Positions 15,346 to 22,918 of a stretch of 41,612 bases of DNA are shown piece after piece (within the stretch, counting starts at the first letter, position 1; every line of letters begins with the position of its first letter). The stretch is taken from positions 1-41,612 of the forward strand of contig JAGWIT010000003.1 in the NCBI GenBank assembly GCA_028866155.1, in the 5' to 3' direction. The translations under genes were made by a program, and so were the position numbers. Under the pieces are notes generated by a model. The model made no database searches. It was not told the DNA's origin and worked only from the letters and a program-made list of their open reading frames with translations. Source of the stretch: Patescibacteria group bacterium (GTDB taxonomy: Bacteria; Patescibacteriota; Minisyncoccia; Phycocordibacterales; SBAW01).

Positions 15346-16302
15346 CTAGTACGCAGTCGTTAGCGTTCGATGGTACGGCTTATCGTCAGGCCGCTTGGTC
15401 TGTCCCATGAGCCAAAGATGGTCGTTGATACCAACAGAGGAAGCAATTTTACCGCTCTTTGCCAACTCATTTTTTATGGCCTCCACAGCCCATATTGTGT
15501 TCGCTCTAATCTCCACTTCTTCCGCGCTGCCGTGCGGGATTTGCGCGAGCGAATCCACTTTATCAGCCAGTCCTGCGTCGTAAGACAGGATGCCCAATCT
15601 TCGCAATGACTGCGGCAGTTTGTAGTCGGCACATGCCGTGAACCCTTCCAAGTTATTCAATTCGCCGTACCCCTCGCCGCCGAATGTCTGGTACACGTCC
15701 TCAACCAAAAGTTGCGCTCGCTTATAGAAATAGATTGTCTTGTCGTCGTACTCCGAGGTGTCATTGAAGGACGGGAAGTTTTCTATGATGAGGTTGAGCA
15801 GTTGAAGCCCATCTTTATTGGCTGCGCGAACGATATTCGCAAAATCCGCCTCGAACTTATTTACGAGAGTTGATGCAAGCCCTGTAGTAATTTTCCACCG
15901 CTCCTCCAAGAGAGGTATCTCAACATTCCCGCGCGTCATTCGCTGGTAGTTTTCTTTGCTCATCTGCGAGCGATACTTGGCATCCAAAATCGGCATCCCC
16001 TCATCAATCGCTCTCATGATGGCCGCAATCATGCCCCATGAACCGTCGTATTGCTGCCCCTTGTACTCAATCGTCCATTTTGGGTCGCCCCAATAGCAAA
16101 AACTTGTCGAGTTGAAAACGAGCAAAAAGTTCAGTTTTTCGCTATCCGCAAGATGCGAGTATGCGATTGGTGAGCCATTCAACCAATGTGAAAGATTGCC
16201 ATGTTGGAAAGCCGCGCAAAACTCAATCACTTTATCCTGATTGATTTTGACGTGTTGAGACCTGTCAACGACGTAGCGCGTTGTTTCCAAAATCTTACTC
16301 AT
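15346..16302 (-). CDS. Queuosine-salvage family protein (DUF2419, Qng1-like)
   Basis: 318 residues, full length for the family. Diagnostic blocks: LNFLLVFNSTSFCYWGDPKW then TIEYKGQQYDGSWGMIAAI (about 57-96), EGMPILDAKY (101-110), ACADYKLPQSLRRLGIL (223-239) and EVEIRANTIWAVEAI (262-276). In eukaryotes and some bacteria this family hydrolyses queuosine nucleoside or its 5'-phosphate to free queuine. The family is rare in bacteria and unexpected in a reduced genome. It starts 4 bp after the NUDIX stop codon and lies in an operon with a nuclease and an AbiV protein, so a role in nucleotide or tRNA-based immunity is possible. The identification is firm; the role here is inference. Confidence 0.85.
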   Translation of the reverse strand: MSKILETTRYVVDRSQHVKINQDKVIEFCAAFQHGNLSHWLNGSPIAYSHLADSEKLNFLLVFNSTSFCYWGDPKWTIEYKGQQYDGSWGMIAAIMRAIDEGMPILDAKYRSQMSKENYQRMTRGNVEIPLLEERWKITTGLASTLVNKFEADFANIVRAANKDGLQLLNLIIENFPSFNDTSEYDDKTIYFYKRAQLLVEDVYQTFGGEGYGELNNLEGFTACADYKLPQSLRRLGILSYDAGLADKVDSLAQIPHGSAEEVEIRANTIWAVEAIKNELAKSGKIASSVGINDHLWLMGQTKRPDDKPYHRTLTTAY

Positions 16303-16306
16303 ACGT

Positions 16307-16741
16307 TTATGCGTCCCAAAATGTGCGGCCTGTCCTGTACGCTTCTATATAACTTGGCAACGTCGCAAAAAGCGGTTGTGGCAAATCATCCATATCGCGC
16401 CATTCCCACGCCTCGACCTTGTTTGGCTCTAACACTTGTGGCTCACCACTTTTCCAATCACAGATAAGGCCGACATCAACGTAATGTTTCGGCGCGTACT
16501 GTTTGAGGTTCATTAGCCGTAAAAAACGAATGTTGGCAATCTCTATTCCTGTTTCCTCTTTGACCTCACGCTTGGCGCAGTCCTCGAACGACTCCATGTA
16601 TTCCATGTGGCCACCTGGCCATGCCCACTCGCCTTCGCCGTGCGAACCCTTGCGCCTGCCGAGAAGCACTTTGCCATCTTTGAGCACCATCACGCCCACA
16701 CCGACTTTTGGTCTCTGTTCGTCATTCATATGATTATTCAT
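16307..16741 (-). CDS. NUDIX hydrolase (NUDT15/MutT-like)
   Basis: 144 residues. The Nudix box is complete: GGHMEYMESFEDCAKREVKE then ETGIEI (about 43-68). The N-terminal strand GVGVMVLKDGKVLLGRRKGS, the WAWPGG turn and KHYVDVGLICDW are typical of the NUDT15-like group, which hydrolyses nucleoside di- or triphosphates including modified purines. It sits between the Mrr-like nuclease (25 to 34 bp, depending on starts) and the Qng1-like gene (4 bp). Coupling with a deazaguanine-base enzyme suggests handling of a modified nucleotide. Confidence 0.9.
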   Translation of the reverse strand: MNNHMNDEQRPKVGVGVMVLKDGKVLLGRRKGSHGEGEWAWPGGHMEYMESFEDCAKREVKEETGIEIANIRFLRLMNLKQYAPKHYVDVGLICDWKSGEPQVLEPNKVEAWEWRDMDDLPQPLFATLPSYIEAYRTGRTFWDA

Positions 16742-16766
16742 TCTAGTGTAAATAGCCTAATTCAGT

Positions 16767-17633
16767 TCAACCCCAACTCTCTTGCAGGTTGTCGAGCAGG
16801 AGCTGTTGCAGCCTTGTTTTTGCTATCAGTTCGACATTGTTTGCCTTCGCTAGCTCAACCGCCTCGCGCGTAAACTCACTGGTCGTGATGACCGCAGCCT
16901 TGTTGCAGTCGTAGTAGGTCTTCGCAGCGACCGCCTGTTGAACGGCATCATTACCGACGGACATATTTTGATAACACTTCGCCTGAATCAGTAGACGCTC
17001 AGGCCCTTTAGTTGCCACTAAATCGCCGCCCTGGTCGCCGACCTTGCCAGAGTGCTGCACTGCATAGCCCATCTTCTCGTAGAGACGAAGCAGTAGCGAT
17101 TCAAAAGCAGAGCCGTTCAGTTCCTTGAAACTTTTTGTGCTCGCCTGGATGCTATTGGAGGTAACGCCGAACTCACGTTCGTCAATGTAGTGTCGGAGCA
17201 AGAGGGAGAGGTCTTTGTTATCTTCGAGCTTGACGCCCTTACTGCGGAGTATGCTCTCCATTTCGTGAAAACGCTGCCAATCAACTTTGTAGTTGCGGTA
17301 CGTCCATGGGTTTTTGCTTCTATCTTGACCCATGCCGAAGCGGATGAAAAAGTTTTTTATCTGGTCTTCCATCCCTGACTGCTTCACTGCCGATGTGAGT
17401 TTTTGTAGATGGCGCTCTTTGCTAGCCGCTTTGAGCTTCACAAACGCGACAGCGATGGCGAAAATCACGACGACCGCCAGCGCTCCGTAGACTGTCCATC
17501 TCCAAAACTCCGCACGGTTCGTAAAGTACAGCAGGAGAAGATACATCGCATAGAGTCCAAAAATCGAGGCAATGACATTTACAATATCGCCATCGGAGTC
17601 TGCGCGTCTGTAGTTTCTATATCGTCGTGCCAT
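16767..17633 (-). CDS. Membrane-anchored Mrr-like restriction endonuclease
   Basis: 288 residues from ATG 17633; a TTG three codons upstream is less likely. Two transmembrane helices (about 20-40 and 47-68) are followed by a linker and a C-terminal Mrr_cat-type PD-(D/E)xK domain (about 172-275). The latter shows AFESLLLRLYEKMGY, the catalytic aspartate in GDQGGDLVAT, and QAK in LLIQAKCYQN. In the family this domain cuts DNA, sometimes modified DNA. Membrane anchoring suggests action on incoming DNA or an anchored signalling complex. It is 46-55 bp downstream of the XRE gene and heads the effector part of the operon. Confidence 0.82.
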   Translation of the reverse strand: MARRYRNYRRADSDGDIVNVIASIFGLYAMYLLLLYFTNRAEFWRWTVYGALAVVVIFAIAVAFVKLKAASKERHLQKLTSAVKQSGMEDQIKNFFIRFGMGQDRSKNPWTYRNYKVDWQRFHEMESILRSKGVKLEDNKDLSLLLRHYIDEREFGVTSNSIQASTKSFKELNGSAFESLLLRLYEKMGYAVQHSGKVGDQGGDLVATKGPERLLIQAKCYQNMSVGNDAVQQAVAAKTYYDCNKAAVITTSEFTREAVELAKANNVELIAKTRLQQLLLDNLQESWG

Positions 17634-17688
17634 TAGCCTCAATTCTACAGCCCCGAGCGGACAATTGAAATGGCCCTATTTAGGGCAA

Positions 17689-17925
17689 TTAGAAATCAAC
17701 GAGGTCAGAAACTCGCTTGCCAAGCGCCCGAGCGATTTTTTCCATATTGGTGAGCGTAATGTTTTTCTCCGCCCGCTCAATCATTCCGACATACGTGCGG
17801 TGCACTCTAGCAAGCTCGCCTAGCCGCTCTTGGGAGATGCCGCGCTTCAGTCGTTCCTCTCGCACGCGCTTACCAAATTGTTCCAAAATCCGTTTATTGA
17901 TGCCCATGCTCTGAAGCGTAGGCAT
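17689..17925 (-). CDS. XRE-family transcriptional regulator
   Basis: 78 residues, or 72 from the internal ATG at 17907. Nearly all of it is one helix-turn-helix domain (FGKRVREERLKRGISQERLG then ELARVHRTYVGMIERAEKN and the closing helices), like the controller proteins of restriction-modification systems. It is first in the minus-strand operon. An 8-bp inverted repeat (17927-17959) lies between it and the divergent gene at 17964, a good candidate for its autoregulatory operator. Confidence 0.88.
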   Translation of the reverse strand: MPTLQSMGINKRILEQFGKRVREERLKRGISQERLGELARVHRTYVGMIERAEKNITLTNMEKIARALGKRVSDLVDF

Positions 17926-17926
17926 T

Positions 17927-17959
17927 TGCTAACTTTGGGTCGACATACTATAGTTAGCA
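17927..17959. promoter_or_regulatory. Inverted repeat in the divergent promoter (candidate XRE operator)
   Basis: TGCTAACT (17927-17934) and AGTTAGCA (17952-17959) are perfectly complementary with a 17-bp spacer. The spacer contains CATACTATAG, which could supply a -10 box. The site lies between the XRE gene and the divergent gene at 17964. C-protein-type regulators usually bind such sites. Confidence 0.55.
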
Positions 17960-17963
17960 CCGT

Positions 17964-18659
17964 ATGGATAGCCCTACAGAGCCGCAAAAGCCGAAGCGGA
18001 AATGGCTCAAAGTGCTCGGTTGGACTGTGGTCGTCTTCGTTGGGGGTTCCATCCTCCTCTCCTCACTCGATAAAGCACAGCAGGACGCGGCTGCGAATCA
18101 GTCAGCACCAAACGTTCAGCAAGATGCTGCGCCAGCTCAAACCCAGCCAGCTCAAGACAATACGACTCAAACGAGCAACACCACACCGCAGGACACTGGC
18201 GACACAGGACTCGTGAGAAAGACCGTATCGGGCGTCGTCCGCACAAGCGTCATCAACTTCAACAAGGTAATGGGCATCAACCAACAGACCATCATCTTCG
18301 GCGGGGATGCGGACGCCATCAACGATGGAAGCGGCTGGTACTGTCTCGTCAATGGTGAGCAGAACTTCGCTAACACGGTCGCTGGCGACACGATACTCTC
18401 ACCATTCAAAACGCCCGTTCGCGTGGACTCTCCACCAATAAAGCGCCCGTTGGCTACCTCAATGAGGGCAATATGGACTGGAAGCCTAAAGACCCTGTTC
18501 GCGCTCCTATTATTTTGCAACTTGCGGAGCTTGCCGATACTGGCGAATGGAGTTTGCACGACCTCGCACGTTGGGCTATTGAGCAAGGATTTACTATGCC
18601 GCCGATGCGCCGTCGCCGAACTAAGGAGGAGATGTTGCTTGAGGAGGAAGACGATGTGA
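17964..18659 (+). CDS. Membrane-anchored hypothetical protein, probably truncated at its 3' end
   Basis: The frame gives 231 residues, but only about 145 look native. There is a charged start, one transmembrane helix (about 14-34, WLKVLGWTVVVFVGGSILL), a Gln/Thr/Asn/Pro-rich linker (about 40-80) and a small domain with VSGVVRTSVINFNKVMGINQ and GGDADAINDGSGWYC. After about position 18400 the sequence in another frame becomes serine recombinase, and this frame continues as basic, Leu/Cys-rich nonsense. I infer that a deletion or insertion fused the 5' part of this gene to recombinase DNA. It is divergent from the XRE regulator. Confidence 0.55.
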   Translation: MDSPTEPQKPKRKWLKVLGWTVVVFVGGSILLSSLDKAQQDAAANQSAPNVQQDAAPAQTQPAQDNTTQTSNTTPQDTGDTGLVRKTVSGVVRTSVINFNKVMGINQQTIIFGGDADAINDGSGWYCLVNGEQNFANTVAGDTILSPFKTPVRVDSPPIKRPLATSMRAIWTGSLKTLFALLLFCNLRSLPILANGVCTTSHVGLLSKDLLCRRCAVAELRRRCCLRRKTM

Positions 18660-19573
18660 GAGTTGATATTGAAGCGATTAGCCGCCTGCCGACGTATAAC
18701 ACCATCCATAAAATCCTGACCAATCGCTACTACACGGGCAAGGTGCTTGATGAAAACCGTGAGTGGATACCAAGTACCAGCCACGAGGCAATTATTCCCG
18801 AGGAGCTTTTCAATCGTGTGCAGGAGCGGCTTGCTAAACGTAATAAAAGTGTCCATTACATAGAGGTGTTGGAGCATCCACTACGAGGATTCGCTTTCTG
18901 TGCCGTTTGTGGTCGCGTCTACACTCCGTATGTGAAGAAAGGGATTTTGTACTACGGCGCTCGTTGTTCTCGCGAGTGCACCAACTCGCTCAAGAGCTTC
19001 AACTTCGACTACCTCACAGAGAAGACTGAAGAACTGATTACCAAACTCTCGTTTACCGAGGAGGAACTTGTAGAGATTGATGCGCGGGCGAATACCGACA
19101 TCGCGCTGCTGGAGGCAAAGCGTATGAGCCAGCTCGATACGGCCGAGCGCAAGAAGAAGCAAATCCGCGAGGAGTTGGCGTATCTCAACGGCAATCGCCT
19201 CGTGCTTCTGAAAACTGGCGTGTATACGCCCGAAGGATATGTCGCAGAAGAAGCTCGGCTGACAAACGAACTCAATCAACTCAAAGATAATGAAAACGCC
19301 TCGGACGTGGCGATGCGCGAAACCATCAAAGATGTAATTTCGCTTTCCGAACTACTAAAAAACGCTGCAGTTGTTTACTCGGAGGCCGAACCCCACGAGA
19401 AAGACAGGATACTTCGTGTGATTTTTTCCGAACTCACCCTGACAGAAAATACGTTGGATTATAAGTGCAAAAAAGGATTTGCAGCGTTGCAAAGTCGTTT
19501 TGTTGCTTCTTGTGACCCCACCGGGAATCGAACCCGGATTACCGGCTTGAAAAGCCGATGTCCTAACCGTTAG
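18410..19573 (+). pseudogene. Serine recombinase lacking its catalytic domain
   Basis: The frame with ATG 18473 is open from a stop at 18371 to TAG 19571-19573. Homology begins at about 18410 with ARSRGLSTNKAPVGYLNEGN, the start of the Recombinase DNA-binding domain. A zinc ribbon (GFAFCAVCGRVYTPYVKKGI, YYGARCSRECTN) and a long coiled-coil C-terminus follow. The ~140-residue resolvase catalytic domain is absent; its place is taken by the gene at 17964. The enzyme cannot catalyse strand exchange as it stands. The final ~19 residues (DPTGNRTRITGLKSRCPNR) are read from the antisense strand of tRNA-Glu. Confidence 0.8.
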
Positions 19574-19584
19574 ACGATAGGGCC
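19513..19584 (-). tRNA. tRNA-Glu (anticodon TTC)
   Basis: On the minus strand the gene starts GGCCCTATCGTCTAACGG, typical of tRNA-Glu. The anticodon loop TTTTCAA gives anticodon TTC, flanked by stem TCGGC/GCCGG. The T-arm is CCGGGTTCGATTCCCGG and the acceptor 3' side GGGGTC is followed by A (discriminator). CCA is not encoded, unlike the tRNA-Ser at 9849. The recombinase remnant ends inside this gene. Confidence 0.95.
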
Positions 19585-19763
19585 GAAGCCTCCTGTTAAC
19601 TAGGGTGGCCAATAGTTAATCGCGGGCTACGTCGCTTGTTTTATCACAAAAACGCTTAAATTAAAACCTCGTAAATAAATAATGAAGGCGTCATTCACTT
19701 TGCTTTCAGCGCACGCAAGTATGCTCTCTAGGTGAATTGGTTATTTACATAAACCTCACGAAT

Positions 19764-21179
19764 ATGAAAAAGAAATTAGTGCGCGGTGTTGGTGCGGCCA
19801 CTTTGCTTTCTTTTGCGTTTGTGTTCGCTGCGCCCATGCTGCCAGCCTTGGTGGCTGAAGCGGACGGCGGGCCGACTCTCTCCATTGGCGCGCCGGTCAA
19901 TATCCCCGGCGCAAACGTCTCCATAAGAGGCACGGGCTTTGGCGCGGGCGAGAAGGTGCTGGTGAACTTCGGCATACACGCCGCAACTGCCACCGCCGAC
20001 GGGAGCGGCAACATTTCGGGCATATCACTGCCGATACCCATTGTGCCTGCGGGCCTGCAATTTGTGAGTGCATTCGGTGAGACCACCGGACACTGGGCGC
20101 TCGGCTATGTGTGGATTGCCGGGTATGCGCCGGCGGTTTCTCCAAACGCTTGGTATGTGCTCCCGGGGCAGGCCGTCACCTTCACCGGCACGGGCTTTGC
20201 GCCGAACGAATCGATAAAAGCTGCTTACAATAATGCTGCTATCGGCAGCTCGACAACTAACGGGAGCGGCAGCTTCGTGCTCGCAGGCGTCTCGTTGCCG
20301 CTTTCGCTCCACAACACTACCGCAACCGTGACTTTCGTGGGGGAGACAAGCGACGCTTCGACATCGGCCACGCTCACTATAGGCCAACTCTACCCGTCGC
20401 TCACGCCCTCAACCTGGTACACCGCGCCGGGGAGCATCATCAGCGTCAGCGGCAGCGGCTTCGCTCCGGATGAAGCGGTGACGATTGCCGCGGGCGGAAA
20501 TGTCGCGTCGACAACCGCTGATGCAACCGGGAGCTTTACCATCGGTTCGCTCGCTCTGCCGAAGACCGCCAACACAAACGTGAGCGTGACGGCGACGGGC
20601 GCGCAAAGCGGCGCAGTCGCAACCGCATCCATAAACCTCTCAAGCCTCTCGCCGTGGCTCTCCTTCAGCACCTATTGGGCGCAAGGCGGCTCGCCGCTGA
20701 CTATCTTCGGCAACGGTTTTGCCGGCGGCGAGGCAGTGAGTATAGTATCGGGCGCACAGGCGCTCGGCACCACGACCGCGCTCGGCAACGGGAGCTTTAG
20801 TTTCGCGGGAGCGGTGCCGTTCGCGCCATCGGGGCCGGTGACTATCACCTCGACGGGCGCGAGCAGCGGAGCAGTAGGTTCGGGTACTCTCACGGTGGCG
20901 CCGGTGTACACCTCGTTTACTCTCGGCTCGTATGCGGTAACGCGCGGCACGGCGATTGAATTTATCGGCCATGGCTACTTGCCTAATGAGCCGGTCAACA
21001 TCACCACAAGCAACACGGGCAGCACCGTGGTGCTTGTGGTTACCGCCGACGGCAGCGGCAGTTTCGACAACTCAAGCTATATAATCCCCGCCGCGACAAC
21101 ACCGGGCAATATGACGGTCACGGCTACGAGCGTGCACAGCTTTGACATCAAGTCGGTGACGCTCTACGTCGGGCAATAA
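19764..21179 (+). CDS. Secreted surface protein with five Ig/IPT-like repeats
   Basis: About 471 residues from ATG 19764 (MKKKLVRG); an upstream in-frame start at 19737 adds nine residues. A signal peptide (about 1-33) is followed by five ~85-95 residue beta-rich repeats. Each carries a G-x-GF-P/G-x-E-x-V motif (GTGFGAGEKV, GTGFAPNESI, GSGFAPDEAV, GNGFAGGEAV, GHGYLPNEPV) and a GSGSF or GSGNI turn. Ala, Ser and Thr dominate. There is no cell-wall anchor or transmembrane C-terminus. I infer an extracellular adhesion or surface-layer-type protein. It stands alone, right of tRNA-Glu. Confidence 0.82.
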   Translation: MKKKLVRGVGAATLLSFAFVFAAPMLPALVAEADGGPTLSIGAPVNIPGANVSIRGTGFGAGEKVLVNFGIHAATATADGSGNISGISLPIPIVPAGLQFVSAFGETTGHWALGYVWIAGYAPAVSPNAWYVLPGQAVTFTGTGFAPNESIKAAYNNAAIGSSTTNGSGSFVLAGVSLPLSLHNTTATVTFVGETSDASTSATLTIGQLYPSLTPSTWYTAPGSIISVSGSGFAPDEAVTIAAGGNVASTTADATGSFTIGSLALPKTANTNVSVTATGAQSGAVATASINLSSLSPWLSFSTYWAQGGSPLTIFGNGFAGGEAVSIVSGAQALGTTTALGNGSFSFAGAVPFAPSGPVTITSTGASSGAVGSGTLTVAPVYTSFTLGSYAVTRGTAIEFIGHGYLPNEPVNITTSNTGSTVVLVVTADGSGSFDNSSYIIPAATTPGNMTVTATSVHSFDIKSVTLYVGQ

Positions 21180-21192
21180 GCTAATTAAAAAT

Positions 21193-22119
21193 TTATTTTG
21201 CCGCTTTGAGCCAAAAATAAATATCTTCGAGCGCTTTGACTGCGTCTCCGGCGGCTATGTTGTTTTGATGATACAGCTCGTCGGTGCAGTCTCCGGCGGC
21301 CCACACGCCGCTCATTGAGGTGTGCTGGTTTTTGGCGTCAACCTTGATGCGGTTAAATTCATCGAGCTCCACGACGCCCGTCGTGAAGCCGGTCGCGGGG
21401 AGCATGCCTATCTCGACAAAGATGCCGGCAGTGGGAACCTCGCTCACCTCGCCGGTCGTTTTGTTTTTTACCATGATGCTGCTGACAAAAGCGTCGCCTT
21501 TGACCTCAACCGGCTCGACATTTTTAAGCACTCTCATGTTGGGGTGGGCGAGCACCGCCTCGACCGTCGCGGCATCGGCGCGGTCGAAATTGTCATTGCG
21601 GTGAATAAGCGTGATGCTTTTGCAATAGGCCAAGAGTTGAGCCGCGCTTTCAAAGCCCGCGTTGCCGCCGCCGACCACCACTACGTCTTGGCCCGCAAAA
21701 AGAGGCCCGTCGCATGACGCGCAGTAGGTGAGGCCTTTATTTTCAAATGCATCGGCGCCGGGGACGGTTAATTTGCGGCGCGAGCCGCCGGTCGCGATGA
21801 GCACCGCCCGTGCCTCATATGAGCCTTTCGGCGTTTGAATCACAAAATAACCTCCCGACTTCTCGAGCTTTGTCGCGCGCTCGCCGATTTTAAGTTCGAG
21901 CACATCGCTCGCATAGGCGCGCAAATGCTTCTCGAGCGAGCGCGCGAGCTCCAAGCCCGATATCTTTTTTGTCCCTATCCAATTTTCTATCCCGGGCGAG
22001 TCGGTCGACTGTCCGCCGATGACTTCGGCGATAAAAATTGTCTTCAGCCGCTTGCGTGCGGCATACACGCCGGCGGCAACCCCCGCCGGGCCCCCGCCGA
22101 TTATCGCCAAGTCGTACAT
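21193..22119 (-). CDS. trxB: Thioredoxin reductase-like flavoprotein
   Basis: 308 residues, standard for the low-molecular-weight thioredoxin reductase family. FAD-binding GGGPAG (8-13), the redox-active pair in YCASCDGP (about 131-138), the NADPH-binding motif VVVVGGGNAGFESA (about 145-158), and the closing FAD segment GVWAAGDCTD are all present. It transfers electrons from NADPH through FAD to a thioredoxin-like partner. The segment GIENWIGTKKISGLELA is also like the AhpF C-terminal module, so the physiological partner could be a glutaredoxin- or AhpC-type protein. It is convergent with the surface-protein gene, 13 bp apart. Confidence 0.9.
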   Translation of the reverse strand: MYDLAIIGGGPAGVAAGVYAARKRLKTIFIAEVIGGQSTDSPGIENWIGTKKISGLELARSLEKHLRAYASDVLELKIGERATKLEKSGGYFVIQTPKGSYEARAVLIATGGSRRKLTVPGADAFENKGLTYCASCDGPLFAGQDVVVVGGGNAGFESAAQLLAYCKSITLIHRNDNFDRADAATVEAVLAHPNMRVLKNVEPVEVKGDAFVSSIMVKNKTTGEVSEVPTAGIFVEIGMLPATGFTTGVVELDEFNRIKVDAKNQHTSMSGVWAAGDCTDELYHQNNIAAGDAVKALEDIYFWLKAAK

Positions 22120-22195
22120 AGGTTACAGATTACCTCGTTGCTAAGTTATTAGGAAGGGGTAGAATGGCCAAGTTCTTTAACAGGAGGCAGCTTCG

Positions 22196-22879
22196 ATGTT
22201 TTCCTCTAATCCGGTGGCACTGGTTGTAGGAGGCACCTCAGGATTAGGCGCTCAAATGGCAATACGTCTTGCCACAGCCTATGAGGTTCATATCACAGGC
22301 CGTAAGCGGCTTGTGGGGGTCAACGCCGAAAAAGTTCACTTCCATGAGTTGCGGTTAGACGATAGAGGCTCTTTGTCCGATGCGATTGGAGAGCTTGTCG
22401 AAAAATTGCCCCCCTTGAACCTTTTCGTATATGCGGCGGGTTTTTTCCAAAAGGGGGCGATTGACGATCTACATGAATCGGCCATCAGTGCGATGATCGA
22501 TGTGGGGCTCCAAGCTCCGGCTTTTTTCCTCCATCATATATTGGCGCGCCAAAGATTTCTCCAGGGATTCATTGCGATTACTTCCACTTCGCAATGGACA
22601 CCGCGTCGTGAAGAACCGATTTATACTGCAGTGAAGGCGGGACTTGGGATGCTTGCCCATTCTGTTTCACTCGATACAAGCGTCGAAAGAGTCGTGGTTG
22701 CTGCTCCTTCCGGCATGCGGACACGTTTTTGGGAACAAGATGGGCGGGATACAAGCAGCATGCTCGATCCTGATTGGGTAGCTGCTCAGATCCTCGCACA
22801 GTATAAAGGAGCATACGGGTACAAGTTCCTTAAGATCTTGCGAGATCCGCCTCGGGTCGAAGTTGCCGAAGAACGTTAA
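22196..22879 (+). CDS. Short-chain dehydrogenase/reductase
   Basis: 227 residues. Rossmann motif GGTSGLG (about 12-18), the YAAG motif after strand beta4, a catalytic-type serine in ITSTSQ and YTAVK (Tyr and Lys of YxxxK) all fit the classical SDR family. It therefore probably reduces or oxidises a carbonyl/alcohol with NAD(P)H. The substrate is unknown. A clear AGGAGG ribosome-binding site lies nine bases before the start, unusual for this window. Base composition is less GC-rich than the flanking genes, which hints at acquisition. It ends at a terminator shared with the converging ftsZ. Confidence 0.88.
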   Translation: MFSSNPVALVVGGTSGLGAQMAIRLATAYEVHITGRKRLVGVNAEKVHFHELRLDDRGSLSDAIGELVEKLPPLNLFVYAAGFFQKGAIDDLHESAISAMIDVGLQAPAFFLHHILARQRFLQGFIAITSTSQWTPRREEPIYTAVKAGLGMLAHSVSLDTSVERVVVAAPSGMRTRFWEQDGRDTSSMLDPDWVAAQILAQYKGAYGYKFLKILRDPPRVEVAEER

Positions 22880-22888
22880 ACAAAAACT

Positions 22889-22918
22889 CGTGGATCACTC
22901 CACGGGTTTTTTCTTTTT
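22889..22918 (+). terminator. Terminator after the SDR gene
   Basis: CGTGG-atcact-CCACG, then GGTTTTTTCTTTTTTT. It lies between the convergent SDR and ftsZ genes. Confidence 0.8.

Noticed and set aside
20025..20972. Long open frames antisense to the repeat-built surface protein
   Set aside because: They mirror its biased codon use, have Arg/Pro-rich composition and no homology; the sense frame has a signal peptide and repeats.
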